A stretch of 64,000 bases of DNA from positions 8,007,607 to 8,071,606 of the forward strand of contig NW_023998414.1 in NCBI RefSeq assembly GCF_014805625.2, given 5' to 3'. The first letter of the stretch is position 1. Each line of letters opens with the position of its first letter. The DNA comes from Glossina fuscipes (lineage: Eukaryota > Arthropoda > Insecta > Diptera > Glossinidae). Of the stretch, positions 1 through 10,802 are shown piece after piece. The notes under the pieces are model-generated. The model was not told the DNA's origin, made no database searches, and worked only from the letters and a program-made list of their open reading frames with translations. The position numbers were made by a program, and so were the translations under genes.

Positions 1-189
1 AGATAATTAATTTAGATATAACGCACTCACCTGGTCGCCTTCTACACTCCGAGTTCTTTTATTTTATTTCCGAGTGGGTTTCTTAGCCGGTGTTATTAAG
101 AAAAAATTATTACACCAGGTGGCGGTGTCCACCATATTTATTTTGGAATTAACGCATTTTCAGGCCGATAATATATCTGCATTTGCGGA

Positions 190-660
190 ATGTACAAAAT
201 AATTTGCAACTTTTGTGTGAGCCTGGCCGAGTTTTTCCATTTTTGCTTGTACAGTAAATGTGGGAAGCCTTGGGTGAGCCTTTCAAGTTTTTATAATTTT
301 TGAGTAATTAGCAGAAACTCAACAATTTTTTGTTCAGAAAAACAGAGTTACGTTCAGTTTACGCTCCATTCCGCGCTTCTGCTCTGACCAATTTGGTTCA
401 TTTTCAATACTAACCTGCATGCAAAGACTATTAATATTTCTATCAAATTTGAAATTGATGTCTTCACTTTTGAGGAGGAGGACCAAAACCAGGAGATTAC
501 CAAAAACAAATATCGCACATACAGACAGACAGACAGACAGACAGACATACGTGGCTAAATTAACTCACAATTTCACACTGATCATGATTTATGTATATAT
601 ATATATATATATATAGTTTATAAGGTCTCTGAAGCTTCCTTGTATGCGTTGTATATAGAT
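190..660 (-). repeat. DINE-1/Helitron-like repeat, family B copy
   Basis: The body carries the (GTCY)n-type tetranucleotide run (seen here as repeated CAGA at 521-546) and shares stretches with other copies at 22.3 and 46.0 kb, including the phrase TTATAAGGTCTCTGAAGCTT also present near 46240. An internal GTCY microsatellite is a known hallmark of Drosophila DINE-1 (INE-1). Family membership is inferred by eye; ends are approximate. The small ORFs over this stretch are not credible genes. Confidence 0.5.
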
Positions 661-1325
661 TATGGAAAAAAACCAAAGTAAATAAATCGCCTTCATCTTA
701 CAGTAGTGCGTGTAACAAGTTTTCTTCTCTATGCAGAATAAAGTAAATAAATGTACATAAGAAAAAAAAACAAAAAAACGAATAAATAAACTATATTTTC
801 ATAAGTAAAATCCTGCAGAATAACCACAAACTAAGTGCGGGCTCACTGAACTGAAGTGAATTGAAAAATGATAGAATGTACTTTCAGTAAGGAAAACTAT
901 TTCAATCGATTGTATCTGCTTCTGTCCATTTCTTCTGCAATTTCTATGCAGAAATCCCATTTAATGGGGAAATGAATTACGCGATATCTGTACATATTTG
1001 TTAAGTCAGTTGATTTCCTATTTATTTACCACATTCCTGAAGCGTTTCTTTATATAGCCTCTGAAATGCTGATAAGGGACACTGCTTCATTGGACTCTGC
1101 TTACGTTGAAGAATAGATAAACCTGGCAACTTCTAGCAGACTATATATGTCTGGTGAGTATGATGACTATGCTCTAACTGGTCGCTTTGTAAATTCCCGG
1201 ATAATATTGAAAAACAAAAACCGTAGAGTAAAGTCTTTGGTTTCTTTGATCGGCTTTAAATTAATTTAAATCGAAAAGGCATATATAGTCTTGACCGATT
1301 TCTATACTTCCGAAGTTATTCTATC
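661..1325. other. No gene seen
   Basis: AT-rich sequence with no convincing ORF, splice-flanked exon or RNA gene. It probably includes the eroded upstream part of the LINE relic that follows. Confidence 0.5.
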
Positions 1326-1329
1326 GTAA

Positions 1330-1925
1330 GTCGTTGAACAATGAAATTTTCCAATCTATTAGGCCGCGAATCTATGGATCTAAATATGCCTTTCGTCGAG
1401 GTTCGAGTATTCGTACGTCATTGTTGCCTTGTCTTACTGATTTCATCAGGCTACAAATATTAATATTGGCAATCTATGTGTTTTGATATCTCTCGATCCT
1501 ATATGCGACTTTGAATAGGAAGCTTGGCGATCAATTCAATTTTCCAAATGCGATCTGTAGACTTATTACTTCGTGATAGATCGCAATTTTGTGGACCTTG
1601 AGGAAGCTAAGTTCAATCATCTATTCCTAGCCGTACATGCTGATAATCAATGAATTTACGTTTGAGGCCATTTTAGCATGCGGATGACGTTTATCTATTA
1701 CTCAATGACGATAGCATATCGAGTCCGGCTTTTGAACGAGATGTGATAGGTCTGTTGCAGTGGCCTACTCATAATACCTAAAGCGATGCTGCTCAGTTCT
1801 ATTGTCTCACCCTGTGCTTTTATACTAGCTTCCATCTTGGTAATATTGAAATTGAGTGTCTTTGCTGTTCCGTTATTACGAGTGATTTTGAAAACTTGTA
1901 CTTCGGGGCGATAAAGGCGTTTCAA
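1330..1925 (+). mobile_element. Decayed non-LTR retrotransposon (reverse transcriptase fragment)
   Basis: Forward-strand translation across several frames gives recognisable LINE reverse-transcriptase blocks. One reads SKYAFRRGSSIRTSLL, the F-R-G-S-T/S-like segment before palm motif A. Another reads FVDLEEAKFNHLFLAVHADN. At 1677 the codons CAT GCG GAT GAC GTT give HADDVYLLL, the catalytic x-A-D-D box, followed about 20 residues later by DVIGLLQW, matching the D-x2-x-L-x-x-W spacing of LINE RTs. Stops and frameshifts separate the blocks, so it is long dead. Clade (Jockey or R1-like) is not resolvable by eye. The 75-codon antisense ORF over it is a shadow. Confidence 0.6.
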
Positions 1926-2182
1926 GTTTTAGAATATGTTATGGACATGTTTTCTTATTATAATAAATTTTAGTTTCTTTTTTTAACGATTAATACCAGG
2001 CGATACCAGGGCCATTAAACAGCCCTTCCAAAGTTTAAGTTAAGTATTCCTCCTCCAACCATTATTGAAATTACGCACAGCAATCTCAGTGACTATGCTT
2101 AAGGAAATTAATTTTTTGCGGGTAAAGAAATTTTTCCCACATATTCTAGGGCTAGAAGGTGCAAAGCATTTTATGAAATAAA

Positions 2183-2240
2183 AACAAGTAAGAAAATTAA
2201 ATTCGGTCAGGACCGAATCTTTTATACCCATCACTGTTTA
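2183..2240 (-). repeat. Terminal fragment of family B repeat with end hairpin
   Basis: Reads AACAAGTAAGAAAATTAAA followed by the inverted repeat ATTCGGTC-AG-GACCGAAT and CTTTTATACCC. In reverse complement this is the 3' end of the family whose full copy lies at 20930-21815. The perfect 8 bp stem next to the terminus resembles a Helitron 3' hairpin. Confidence 0.55.
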
Positions 2241-2264
2241 CCCCAGGAAAAGACAAAAAAAGTA

Positions 2265-2297
<33 letters not shown>

Positions 2298-2342
2298 TAT
2301 ATAAGTAAATGATATTTAAAATTTAGATTTATATACTATATA

Positions 2343-2373
<31 letters not shown>

Positions 2374-2795
2374 CTTATAAAACAATACTTTTGATGCGAT
2401 ATGATTAAATGATATTTGAAATTTAGATAAGTGAAACTATTCCGATGTTATCGTAACAAAGATCACTCACTACTTTCATCATCATTTTTTAGCAATTACA
2501 CTTATCGCCTGCCACTCAGTCCACACTTATGATTTTATGATATTACGTTGAATGTCGAATGTTCGAACATTAGAATGAAGAATGAAGAGTGAATAATAAT
2601 GAAACATCATACATTATTAATAGTGCTTGTGTGTAAATGACTTTTCACATTCAATAAAAATCATACATTAAATGAAGTTAAGGTTAGCACTGGCATCGAT
2701 TAATTGGAAAGAAATTTCATTTAGGTGCGTGTGTATGGTTAAAATCGAATCTTTCAATAACCGTTACTTACTTACTTCTTTCCAAAAAAAAAAAG

Positions 2796-2827
<32 letters not shown>

Positions 2828-3094
2828 AATGAATGAAAGAAAGTTTATTTAGTTAAGCAGATAATTGTTTTGATTTTTTCTTTCTCTTTTTTTTTCAAAT
2901 CTACAATATATATAAATATATATAATCGTAACATGTTATATGTAATCATAAATGTATTGTTATAAGTGTTATCGGGACGAAACAAAAATGATGACTTGGG
3001 CTATGATGTTTTCTAAATTGAGTGCAAAATCTTTTATATAATATTAAGAAAATATTTTTCAGATTTCAGATTTTTGTTAATGAACCGATTGTAT
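2241..3094. other. Gene-free AT microsatellites and poly(A)
   Basis: Contains (AT)n runs near 2263-2300 and 2337-2372 and an A-tract at 2784-2825 (one G interruption) followed by GAAT repeats. No coding signal is visible. Confidence 0.7.
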
Positions 3095-3565
3095 CTATGA
3101 CGTGACGATTATAAGAATGAAGTTAAAACACTTGTTTAACTCGATTTTGCCTCCTCTTCTCACATTTCTTGCGTATAGAGTACATATGAGTTTCCATCGT
3201 TTGAGAAAACATGATCTCACCAGAAACGCGTTGTTGTAAGTTTGGTCATCTATTAATAACATAGCATTTACTAATTCCGTATAAGCATTATTCAATTTGT
3301 TTCGGGCAAAAATATCACGTTTTGTTGGAAACAAACGGGAATATGTACTGCTCCTGCTTAATTTGAGGAACGGTGCTGCCAAGTTTTTATAGACGATAAA
3401 TAGTGAAAGCATTACGATATTCAAAGTCCAAATAGTCATGTGGCAGAGTAGAAGAGTAGAAGTAGTAAGATCGACAGACGATAAAGCTGAATATATATGA
3501 CGGCCACATTTCGGAGGGTCGGCTATGCGCCGTGTATTATGGTTTGTTCCAATCTCATATGACAT
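3095..3565 (-). CDS. Uncharacterised 156-codon ORF
   Basis: This is the longest unexplained open frame in the first 10 kb. The product would have a possible hydrophobic segment at about residues 58-80 (LLLCHMTIWTLNIVMLSLF) and a basic C-terminal third. I recognise no family. Length is unusual for such AT-rich sequence, but composition is not clearly protein-like, no promoter or splice context is evident, and a foldback relic lies immediately 3' on the + strand. It could be a chance ORF or the remains of an exon or transposon. Confidence 0.2.
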   Translation of the reverse strand: MSYEIGTNHNTRRIADPPKCGRHIYSALSSVDLTTSTLLLCHMTIWTLNIVMLSLFIVYKNLAAPFLKLSRSSTYSRLFPTKRDIFARNKLNNAYTELVNAMLLIDDQTYNNAFLVRSCFLKRWKLICTLYARNVRRGGKIELNKCFNFILIIVTS

Positions 3566-3619
3566 CGTTACGTAGGATTGCTATCAATAATAATCGATCC
3601 AATTGCGACAAAAAATTGG

Positions 3620-3800
3620 GCAAAAACTTTATTTAACTAACAAAGTCATCTACCATCTCCCTTAACATATCTCTGTTAATTAGTTAGGATTAAGATATAG
3701 TTGGACTTGGAAAAATACCGTTCAAATAAGCTAAACATATTCAAATTCTGCTTTTAGAAGGTATTTTTACCAATTTTTTTGAAATGCTGTCAGAAAGGTT
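3620..3800 (+). mobile_element. Relic arm of a foldback-like element
   Basis: Aligns by eye with the left arm of the intact element at 49456. Shared blocks in the same order are TTTAACTA-CAAAG-CA, CTACCAT, CTCTGTTAA, GATATAGTTGGA, a stretch like TCAAA-AAGCTAAACA, TTCTGC-TTTAG and TTTTGAAAT. Sizeable deletions and many substitutions make it an old, incomplete copy. No opposing arm was found downstream. Confidence 0.5.
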
Positions 3801-3968
3801 GGAAAAAGTAGTGAATAATGATGGACGTTGGATACCGTTCATTCGCCCTTAGTAAACGTTGAAAGACCATTTATCGACATTTTTAGAAAGTATTCACCGA
3901 AGTGTTACATAACGCTTATGAAATTTAATTATAATTCGTAACGCTAGGAAGAAACAGTGCAAAATAAT

Positions 3969-4397
3969 AGCTCAAAGTATATCAGTGTCCGTATGAGTTT
4001 TTTTTTTTTTTTTGAATCTCATTGCTGAAAGTGACTTAAGTAAAGTTTAAGTGAAACTTAAGTATGGTTAAGAGGCGAAATTCAGCGGAAACGTTCAATC
4101 ATACTTGGCTTAGCTCAAAGCATATCCGTATCCATATGCGTTTATTTCCTTTTTTTTCTCATTTGCTGAAAGTGACTTAAGTGAAGTTTAAGTGAAACTT
4201 AAGTAAGGCTGAGAGGCGAAGTTTAGCGAGAACACTCAATCATTCTTGGCTTAGCTCAAAGTATATCCGTATATCCATATGCGTTTATTTCCTTTTTTTT
4301 TTCTCATTTCCTAAAAGTGACCTGAGTAAGATTTAAGTATAACTTAAGTATGGTTAAGAGGCGAAATTTAGCGGAAACACTCAATCATTCTTGGCTT
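3969..4397. repeat. Three tandem copies of a ~142 bp unit
   Basis: Units begin at 3969, 4112 and 4253, each with AGCTCAAAG-ATATC, and run about 143, 141 and 145 bp. Each contains a T-rich stretch, GAAAGTGACTTAAGTAA-like sequence with repeated ACTTAAGT, GAGGCGAAATT-AGCG and ends CAATCATTCTTGGCTT. Copies differ by scattered substitutions. Non-coding; it starts about 170 bp after the foldback relic. Confidence 0.85.
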
Positions 4398-5094
4398 AGC
4401 TGCAATTTACGGACATGCTGAAAGTAATACAGATAAAATCAATTTTTTATTGTTGCATATGAAGACCCTTAATGACGTCAAATCTATTGAACACATACAT
4501 ATACAACATGAGATATGCTTTTCTGTTTGTTCGAGAAGTGTTTGTAACTGTTACTTTCACATAAAACGATGTAAGAACGCACTAGGTATTCATTCACTTA
4601 ATGAAATGTATGCGTTTTATATACATTGATGAGCTGTTACACTCATAATCACTTTAGTCGAGTAAGACAAATGGTTTATTGCCATATAGCGGATATAGGA
4701 TAAGATGCACGTAAATATTTCGATGCAAGTAGTACTTTTCCCATTGATCAAATGATTGATGGACGAAAGAGATGTTTCTTGACTTTTACGTAATAATATC
4801 TCTTCACTTAATATGGATATTGTTGCATGTGTAATGAAAAAATTATTGCATTATTGAGAATTATTCATTGATGAACGCGTCAAAGTATCGTGGTTTTAAC
4901 TGCATTGAATTATCCCTTTCCGCTTCCGTAGAAGCGTGGTTTGTCATACGCTTTATAATGTAAAATGACAAAAATTAAAGCAAAAAACAAGCAACAATAT
5001 TGTAGGCAAATACGGTGGTCCATCATTATATAATGGTGGTGTAAGCTCTACTTCACTTAGTACAGTTATTCATATGGCGACCTTTCAAACTAGT
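4398..5094. other. No gene seen
   Basis: AT-rich intergenic sequence without a supported ORF, RNA or repeat that I could pair with another copy. Confidence 0.5.
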
Positions 5095-5345
5095 GTGTTA
5101 TATAGGAAAAAGATATAGGAAAAAGTTGTCCGATTCGAATGATTTCGAATGAAGCGTTAGCCCTTGGGTGGAAAAAATTTCATCAAATAACGCGGAGAGA
5201 CGGACAGACAGGCAGACAGACAAGCGTAAATTGATGCAGAAAGCGACTTTTAATCGATCGATATAATAAAGGCCGGTCCTTCTCAGTGATGCATAAGTTT
5301 GCACAAATTTATTATAGCGACACGTACCGTAAGCTACTGCAAATG
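5095..5345 (-). repeat. DINE-1-like repeat, family A copy (partial)
   Basis: Minus-strand copy recognised from a GRAC tetranucleotide run (5201-5222) preceded by AGTTGTCCGATTCGAATGATTTCGA-like sequence, the reverse of the phrase ...CGAATCG-TC-A-TTTTTCGAC seen in other family A copies. Ends estimated. Confidence 0.5.
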
Positions 5346-6049
5346 TTTGCTGCTCCTCTGATCAGGCAAGCAACTGTCAATAGCATAAGTGGGATTTTCA
5401 CTACCGAGGAGCCGTAGATACACTACCATTTTTCTTAACTTACGGCCCTTAAGTAAATATTCATTTGATTTCCATTCTAAAAGCTGAAAATTAAAAAAAT
5501 TTATATTAAATTTTGCATATGATGGCTGGAATTGATGGGTATCCAAAATTCGACCAAAAGCGAATATAAGCGTTTCACTTAGTTCTACCTGTTTTTTTTT
5601 TTATCGTTGTATATAAATATGTTAATTGAATTGATACTTCTCGCGTTCTTTCACTTTACGCCAATTTAACACAAATTGTTTTAAACACTTTTGCATAATG
5701 GTTTTATTATAGGAAATGGCAGATATGCGGAGGAATACAATGTGGCCGAATACCGCAATAAAAAATGCTATTGAGTTTTCTTTTTTTAATTTTCATTTTT
5801 TCTACCTCTTACAGTTTTACAATTTAATGTTTATTATTTATATTAAAGTAGGCTACAAAGATACAAGCGTCCCCCATAAAAACTTTGTACGTGAGAGATT
5901 TTAAAGTTTTCGAAGGTTTTTCTTAGAGAATTCGTTGAAGTTTTTGCAATAAGAGAGACCAATGAAAATATTAAATAGAACCTTAGTGATGGTACAAGGA
6001 TTTACAAATGCTACAAACGTTCCCAGGAAATTTTTTTTTGTTTTTTTTG

Positions 6050-6560
6050 TATATGACCAGCCAGACCAACCAGATGTCATCTGTATGCGCAGGCACGCTA
6101 GTGGTCAGGAAGGATTGCAGCTAAAAAGGATGGACGGAAGGGCAGAGTAGGGCTCGTGTACGTCTGTTTCGAAAGGGGAAGCATCAAGCATGGCGGGAAA
6201 GAGACCTGCTAGGGCATTGTAACTAAATAATGACGAGTCGTGATGCAGGCGATACGCGATATGCAGACGATTCCAGGATAAGTGGGTGAGAACGCTGCCA
6301 AAGCCTTGCAAAAGGTCTTAATTAATAGATAAGCCTTTTTTATCTCTGTAGAACACTTGCGTACTCACAAGCCCTTATAGCCCCCACTACACCGATGTTA
6401 AAAGGTACCAAGAGTTTTGAAGATGCTTTCGCCGCCCACGTAAGCATCTGAATCCTTCGCTGCATGCGTTCGGGCGTCTTCAAGCAACATTTGAAGTCTT
6501 CCGCTCACACATGAGAGTTATACTCCAACTTTGCCTGAACGTAGTTGGTGCAAATGGTAC
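6050..6560. other. Higher-GC block of unknown origin
   Basis: Locally much richer in G and C than its surroundings, with codon-like texture on both strands but only short frames (60-70 codons). No motif was recognised. It may be the remnant of a transposon or of an exon; the 5346-6050 flank holds nothing recognised. Confidence 0.3.
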
Positions 6561-6784
6561 AAATATTAGTTGCAGGAAGTGGAAGAGGAAGGCGAATCTG
6601 ATGCGTGATTTGCTATTTCTAGTAGAAGTAGTTTACTAATAAAAGTATACAAAATGTAAAAGTTTTTATTAGGATAATCGCAGAAAAAACGGAGAATGTG
6701 TTGTTAATACATTCGAGGCGGATTGCCTATCGTGTGCACGATGATCTGGAATTGAAATAATTGATGTCAGTTTAGTGCGTAAAA

Positions 6785-6935
6785 TGGATGATCCAAAGCC
6801 ACGACCGTCAAAAACCCTATTGGAAATGGTTTGGATCGCCTTATTTTAAAAAATCATTATGCGAATAACTGTATTAAGCGAAGTGCTGTAGGGTATTTAA
6901 TGGTAATATAGTGTTTTTATTTCTTTTACTTACAA
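6785..6935 (+). repeat. Family A repeat, 3' end
   Basis: Ends with GTAGGGTATTTAATGG, the diagnostic 3' block of family A, preceded by AATGGTTTGGATCG and AAATCATTATGCGAATAA as in other copies. The terminal hairpin is eroded here. Confidence 0.5.
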
Positions 6936-8985
6936 TCTATTCAAGAAAGAAAAAAATGAAACAAAAGTTTCGATCTACATCGAATATAATTTCTCTCTTT
7001 AATTTATTTTATTAAAATTTTTAATGTATGTGATTTTTTGTTTGCTTTATATCCCTTTGATAAATTTATTAATTTCAATTTTTTATTTTATTCTCTTCTC
7101 TCACACGTATTTCTATCGAGATATTTATTCATTTATTTAATAGCATTCGAACATTTATTAATTTTCAATAGCTAAGCCAATAATCATCGCAAGTAGATAT
7201 AATGGAGCGTATGAGTATTTTCTTTTATTCATAAAGTGAATTATTGCTTTATATTCATGCGCCTATGTTGCTCTCTCGTAGAATCAGTGTTTTTTTTTTT
7301 TTGTATGCATTTGTGATATTTGCGTGTGCGTGTGTGCTAATCCTATTCATAAGTAGCTCATACGCTATGAGTATCTCTCTAATTCGTATTATAATATCCA
7401 GCATCATAGGCAGTTTAGTATAATTAATGAAATTTATTATTGACCGAAAGCAAAGACGAGAGGAGTGAGTTGTGTTTTCCGTTAATTTTTAAATGCACAA
7501 CATGGGATACAGTTTATAAAGGTGGAATCGATTCAAACAGTTGAAGATTCAACACTGGGCCTTTTTTGCATGCACTCTAAAGGGAAGATTTTCGTTAGTG
7601 TCGATATTGAAAGTGCCTTATATAAGAAATAATTGGGAAACGAAAACATATAAATCTAATCACTAAACGTTAATCTTTTTATCGATTGTTCAAATGTCTT
7701 GCATACATCTTAGAACTAAGTATTGGAAGTGATGAATAGCTGTAGTGGAGAGGAATAACGCATAAATGAAATTTGCAAAATTTTCTTTTTTTTTGTGTTC
7801 CTTAACGAGACAATAACATGAGACAATCAAAGGGCTTAACTCATTGAGCGTGAAATTTAAAGAGAAATATATCGCATGCAACAATTTTACTTAATGGCGG
7901 CTAATTTTTAAATATTCGTGTCAGATTTTTTCTCAAACCAAATAAAATAATTTTCTTGTTGATTTCAATACCCAACTTTTTTTTTACCCTTTTTTCAAAT
8001 AACACGATTCGATAAGAGAAAGACATTTTTTTACCTGAAAATTCTTTTTCTATCACGCATTCGAAAAAAGTTGTTATTTTAATGCAAATGTTTTTTGACT
8101 CTTTTAACGGCTTAGTTAAATTGTTTGTTGATTAACTCGTTGTACTTCTACCTAAAAACGACATTTCGTTTTGCAGCGTTTATTTTGTAGTAAAGTCTTC
8201 AGTTGATGCAATGCAACAAACAATTTGAATTAAAATTTTTTTTTGTAACAAAAATGAATTCTTTTTGTTCTATATATACGTATTTCGCTATTACTTTTTT
8301 TGCACGGTTTTTTAAAAAAATGTTTACAGTTTTTTCAAATTTGCATAATTTTTTCAAGTCGTCGAATATATCTTCAAAATTTATCATATGTTTAAACGAT
8401 ATTTCTGCTTTGACGGTATCTATCGTGTAAAAAAAGAATTTGATATATGTTCCCAAATATTGGTTTTCTTAATATTAGTTATTACAAGAATTCTCTTTAA
8501 AAATATATGAAAATAGTTGTGAAATTCTTTGTAAACGTAATACTACGTTCGTAATGTCAGCATTAATCTCGTAGAATGGCTTGACAGCCATCTAAAACTA
8601 ATCTGTTTTGCAACACAACTGAGCACAGAATGTATGAAATAAGATATAACTGGAGAAAATTTTTCGAGCTGTAGCGTTGAGAGAAAAAAAGAGGCAATAA
8701 TTTAAAAAATGTAATTTTAGATCTATCCTTGTTTTACTTGCTTAAAGCGATTGTCATACCCAAAAAGAGAAGCGGTTCTTAAATTACATTTGCTTTAGAA
8801 GATTTAATTAAAAAAGCATATAATGTGTGGTAATTGTGTATTGTTCATCAAAGCTTCGTGAGTATTAGGCAATTATGGAATAATTCCTTCTGTTCATTCT
8901 CTGGTACTGGTTTTGACAGAGTATCATATATTCAGTCATAGCAGATTTATATGTGTTTTTGTAAACAAACAAAAGTGACTTAACT
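6936..8985. other. No gene seen
   Basis: About 2 kb of AT-rich sequence. Overlapping sense and antisense frames near 8200-8456 are low-complexity Phe/Lys/Asn readings of T- and A-runs, not credible genes. Confidence 0.5.
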
Positions 8986-8989
8986 GCTT

Positions 8990-9480
8990 ACGCTATTTCG
9001 AGGAAAGTGTTCGCATTCAATTTTTGTATGCAGAATGAATATTCGGCTGCGGAACTTTTCAGCTCATCATATAGAAGGACTTTGATGATGCGACTGTATT
9101 GGATAAATATTTTTGCAAACGTTACAAAGACTTCAAGGCGACGCGAACGACCATGAACACCTTCTTTTGACACTTGAAAATAACGTTGTTTTTCAAGCAA
9201 ATTTGGAACAAGACGGAAGACAATTGCAAATCGTTTTCCAAAATTGTTATAATCTTTGGCTGACAGGTACATGCGCTTCGCTTTTGCTAATGTTTTCATC
9301 AGTAGTTGAGGTTAAAGGTCTTCCTGAACGAGATCCGTTTTCGACTACCACATTATCCACATCATTCTCCTCATCCTCACTAAATGACTTATATCTTTTT
9401 GTAACCTTTTTAATTTATTTCATTTTTCGACGAAAATTTGATACAGATTTTCCCATTTCAAGAATCGTTCACAACAATGT
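8990..9480 (-). mobile_element. Mariner-like transposase relic
   Basis: Minus-strand translation gives FSEDEENDVDNVV followed by NGSRSGRPLTSTTDENISK, matching the linker after the first helix-turn-helix of mariner transposases (R-F-x-E-G-x-x-D-V-x-D-x-x-R-S-G-R-P-x-T-S-x-T-x-E-N-I). Shortly after, in another frame, FGKRFAIVFRLVPNLLEKQ resembles the F-G-S-x-x-A-I-F ... V-P-x-L-L-x-x-x-Q block. Frame changes and stops show it is dead. The D,D,D catalytic domain is not evident and no terminal inverted repeats were identified. The 103-codon frame at 8988-9299 is part of it. Confidence 0.6.
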
Positions 9481-9627
9481 TGTTTAAACAAACACAAAAA
9501 ACAAACAGCTTTTATTAACCCAATATGGCGCGTGTCGCGAAATGTGTATCAACTGTTCATAACAATCATACCAACTTAGCAAACAAATATACACATCGAG
9601 TACAAACTTATTACTTTTCGTCTAGAG

Positions 9628-9662
<35 letters not shown>

Positions 9663-10469
9663 CAAATATACATATATAAACGCATACATTTTACAGTCCC
9701 TTATATATAGATATTTTACAGTCCGTGGTAAATTCTTGTCAGTGTTATTGACGTAACTAAAAATCTAACCATAATGCGTATCAAAAAAATATCCGACGAA
9801 CCGATCAATCGATTCAATCTCCTCAGTTGTGTTTATATTGCTTTAAGATACTCAATTTTAAAGATTCTTCAAACGAAATAAAATTTTTTTTGCTTATCCT
9901 TGGATTCGGGTAGCATTGCCTTTTTATGAACTTTCTCTCTGGCCTTTTCAATTAAATCGAGTTCATTTGAATTTCCTATCAAAATAAATCCGAGATTGCT
10001 AAATAAATGTAATTACCATTTATGGTTTTAATTGAAATAGTTCGTTCAAAAAAAAACAAAAAAAATAAAAACAAAATAAATAAATAAATTAAAGAAACGA
10101 AAACTTGAAAAGTACATCAGGATGCATTCACTGAAATCTTAGCACAAAACTATTTAGTATTTTCTTCCTATTGTTAAGGATAAATTTTGTAATTTAACTA
10201 ATCTCTCCCCTATCTATGTAAACAGGTGTCCCTCGTAAAACACAACTAATTCGTATCGCGCTGTATTGAAACGAATATGCAAATCGGTTTTATTTATTTA
10301 TTTAAACTAAGATATAATATTGAATCAAGGCAGTGTGGACCGTGTTATATCGAAACTGTTTTCTTCAAGTATATATAGATATACATATATATATATATAC
10401 TCTTTCATGGAGAAAATTTTAGAATTTACGACTATATATAATAAATAAATTCTTTACACCAACTTGCAG
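9481..10469. other. No gene seen
   Basis: AT-rich with an (AT)n microsatellite near 9630-9659 and A-rich stretches near 10040-10090. Nothing coding is supported. Confidence 0.55.
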
Positions 10470-10665
10470 TTAGGCTTGTGAACATAAATCGTTATATGGG
10501 AAATGGTTGAAAAACTGGCCCGATTCGAATCATTTTCAATAGCGATTGTCATTTGGCCAAAACACGTCGCAAAACACAAATTTGAATCGGCAGATAGAAT
10601 AAAATGCGGATTTATCTTAAGCCCGTTTGGGTCTTACATAAGTCCGCATGTTGTACCACAAGTGG
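10470..10665 (-). repeat. Family A repeat, partial
   Basis: Minus-strand match to the family body: TATATGGGAAATGGTTGAAA, CCGATTCGAATCATTTTCAA and GGCCAAAACACGTCGC are the reverse of the block that in plus copies reads GACGTGTTTTGGCC ... GAAAATGGTTCGAATCGG. It continues to AAGTCCGCATG. Lies just 3' of the RING gene. Confidence 0.55.
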
Positions 10666-10802
10666 TATTTTGAGCTATTTTTTTATGAAAATGCTTATGA
10701 CGAATTTACTTACTTAACAATTATGACTTTATAGTCAAAATTAGGACAAATAAATTTGCTTGTTATACCAAATATATATATAAATATAAAATATATATAA
10801 AT

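Noticed and set aside
8199..8456. Paired sense/antisense ORFs of 75 and 85 codons
   Set aside because: Low-complexity Phe/Lys/Asn composition from T/A runs, no start context, no motif.
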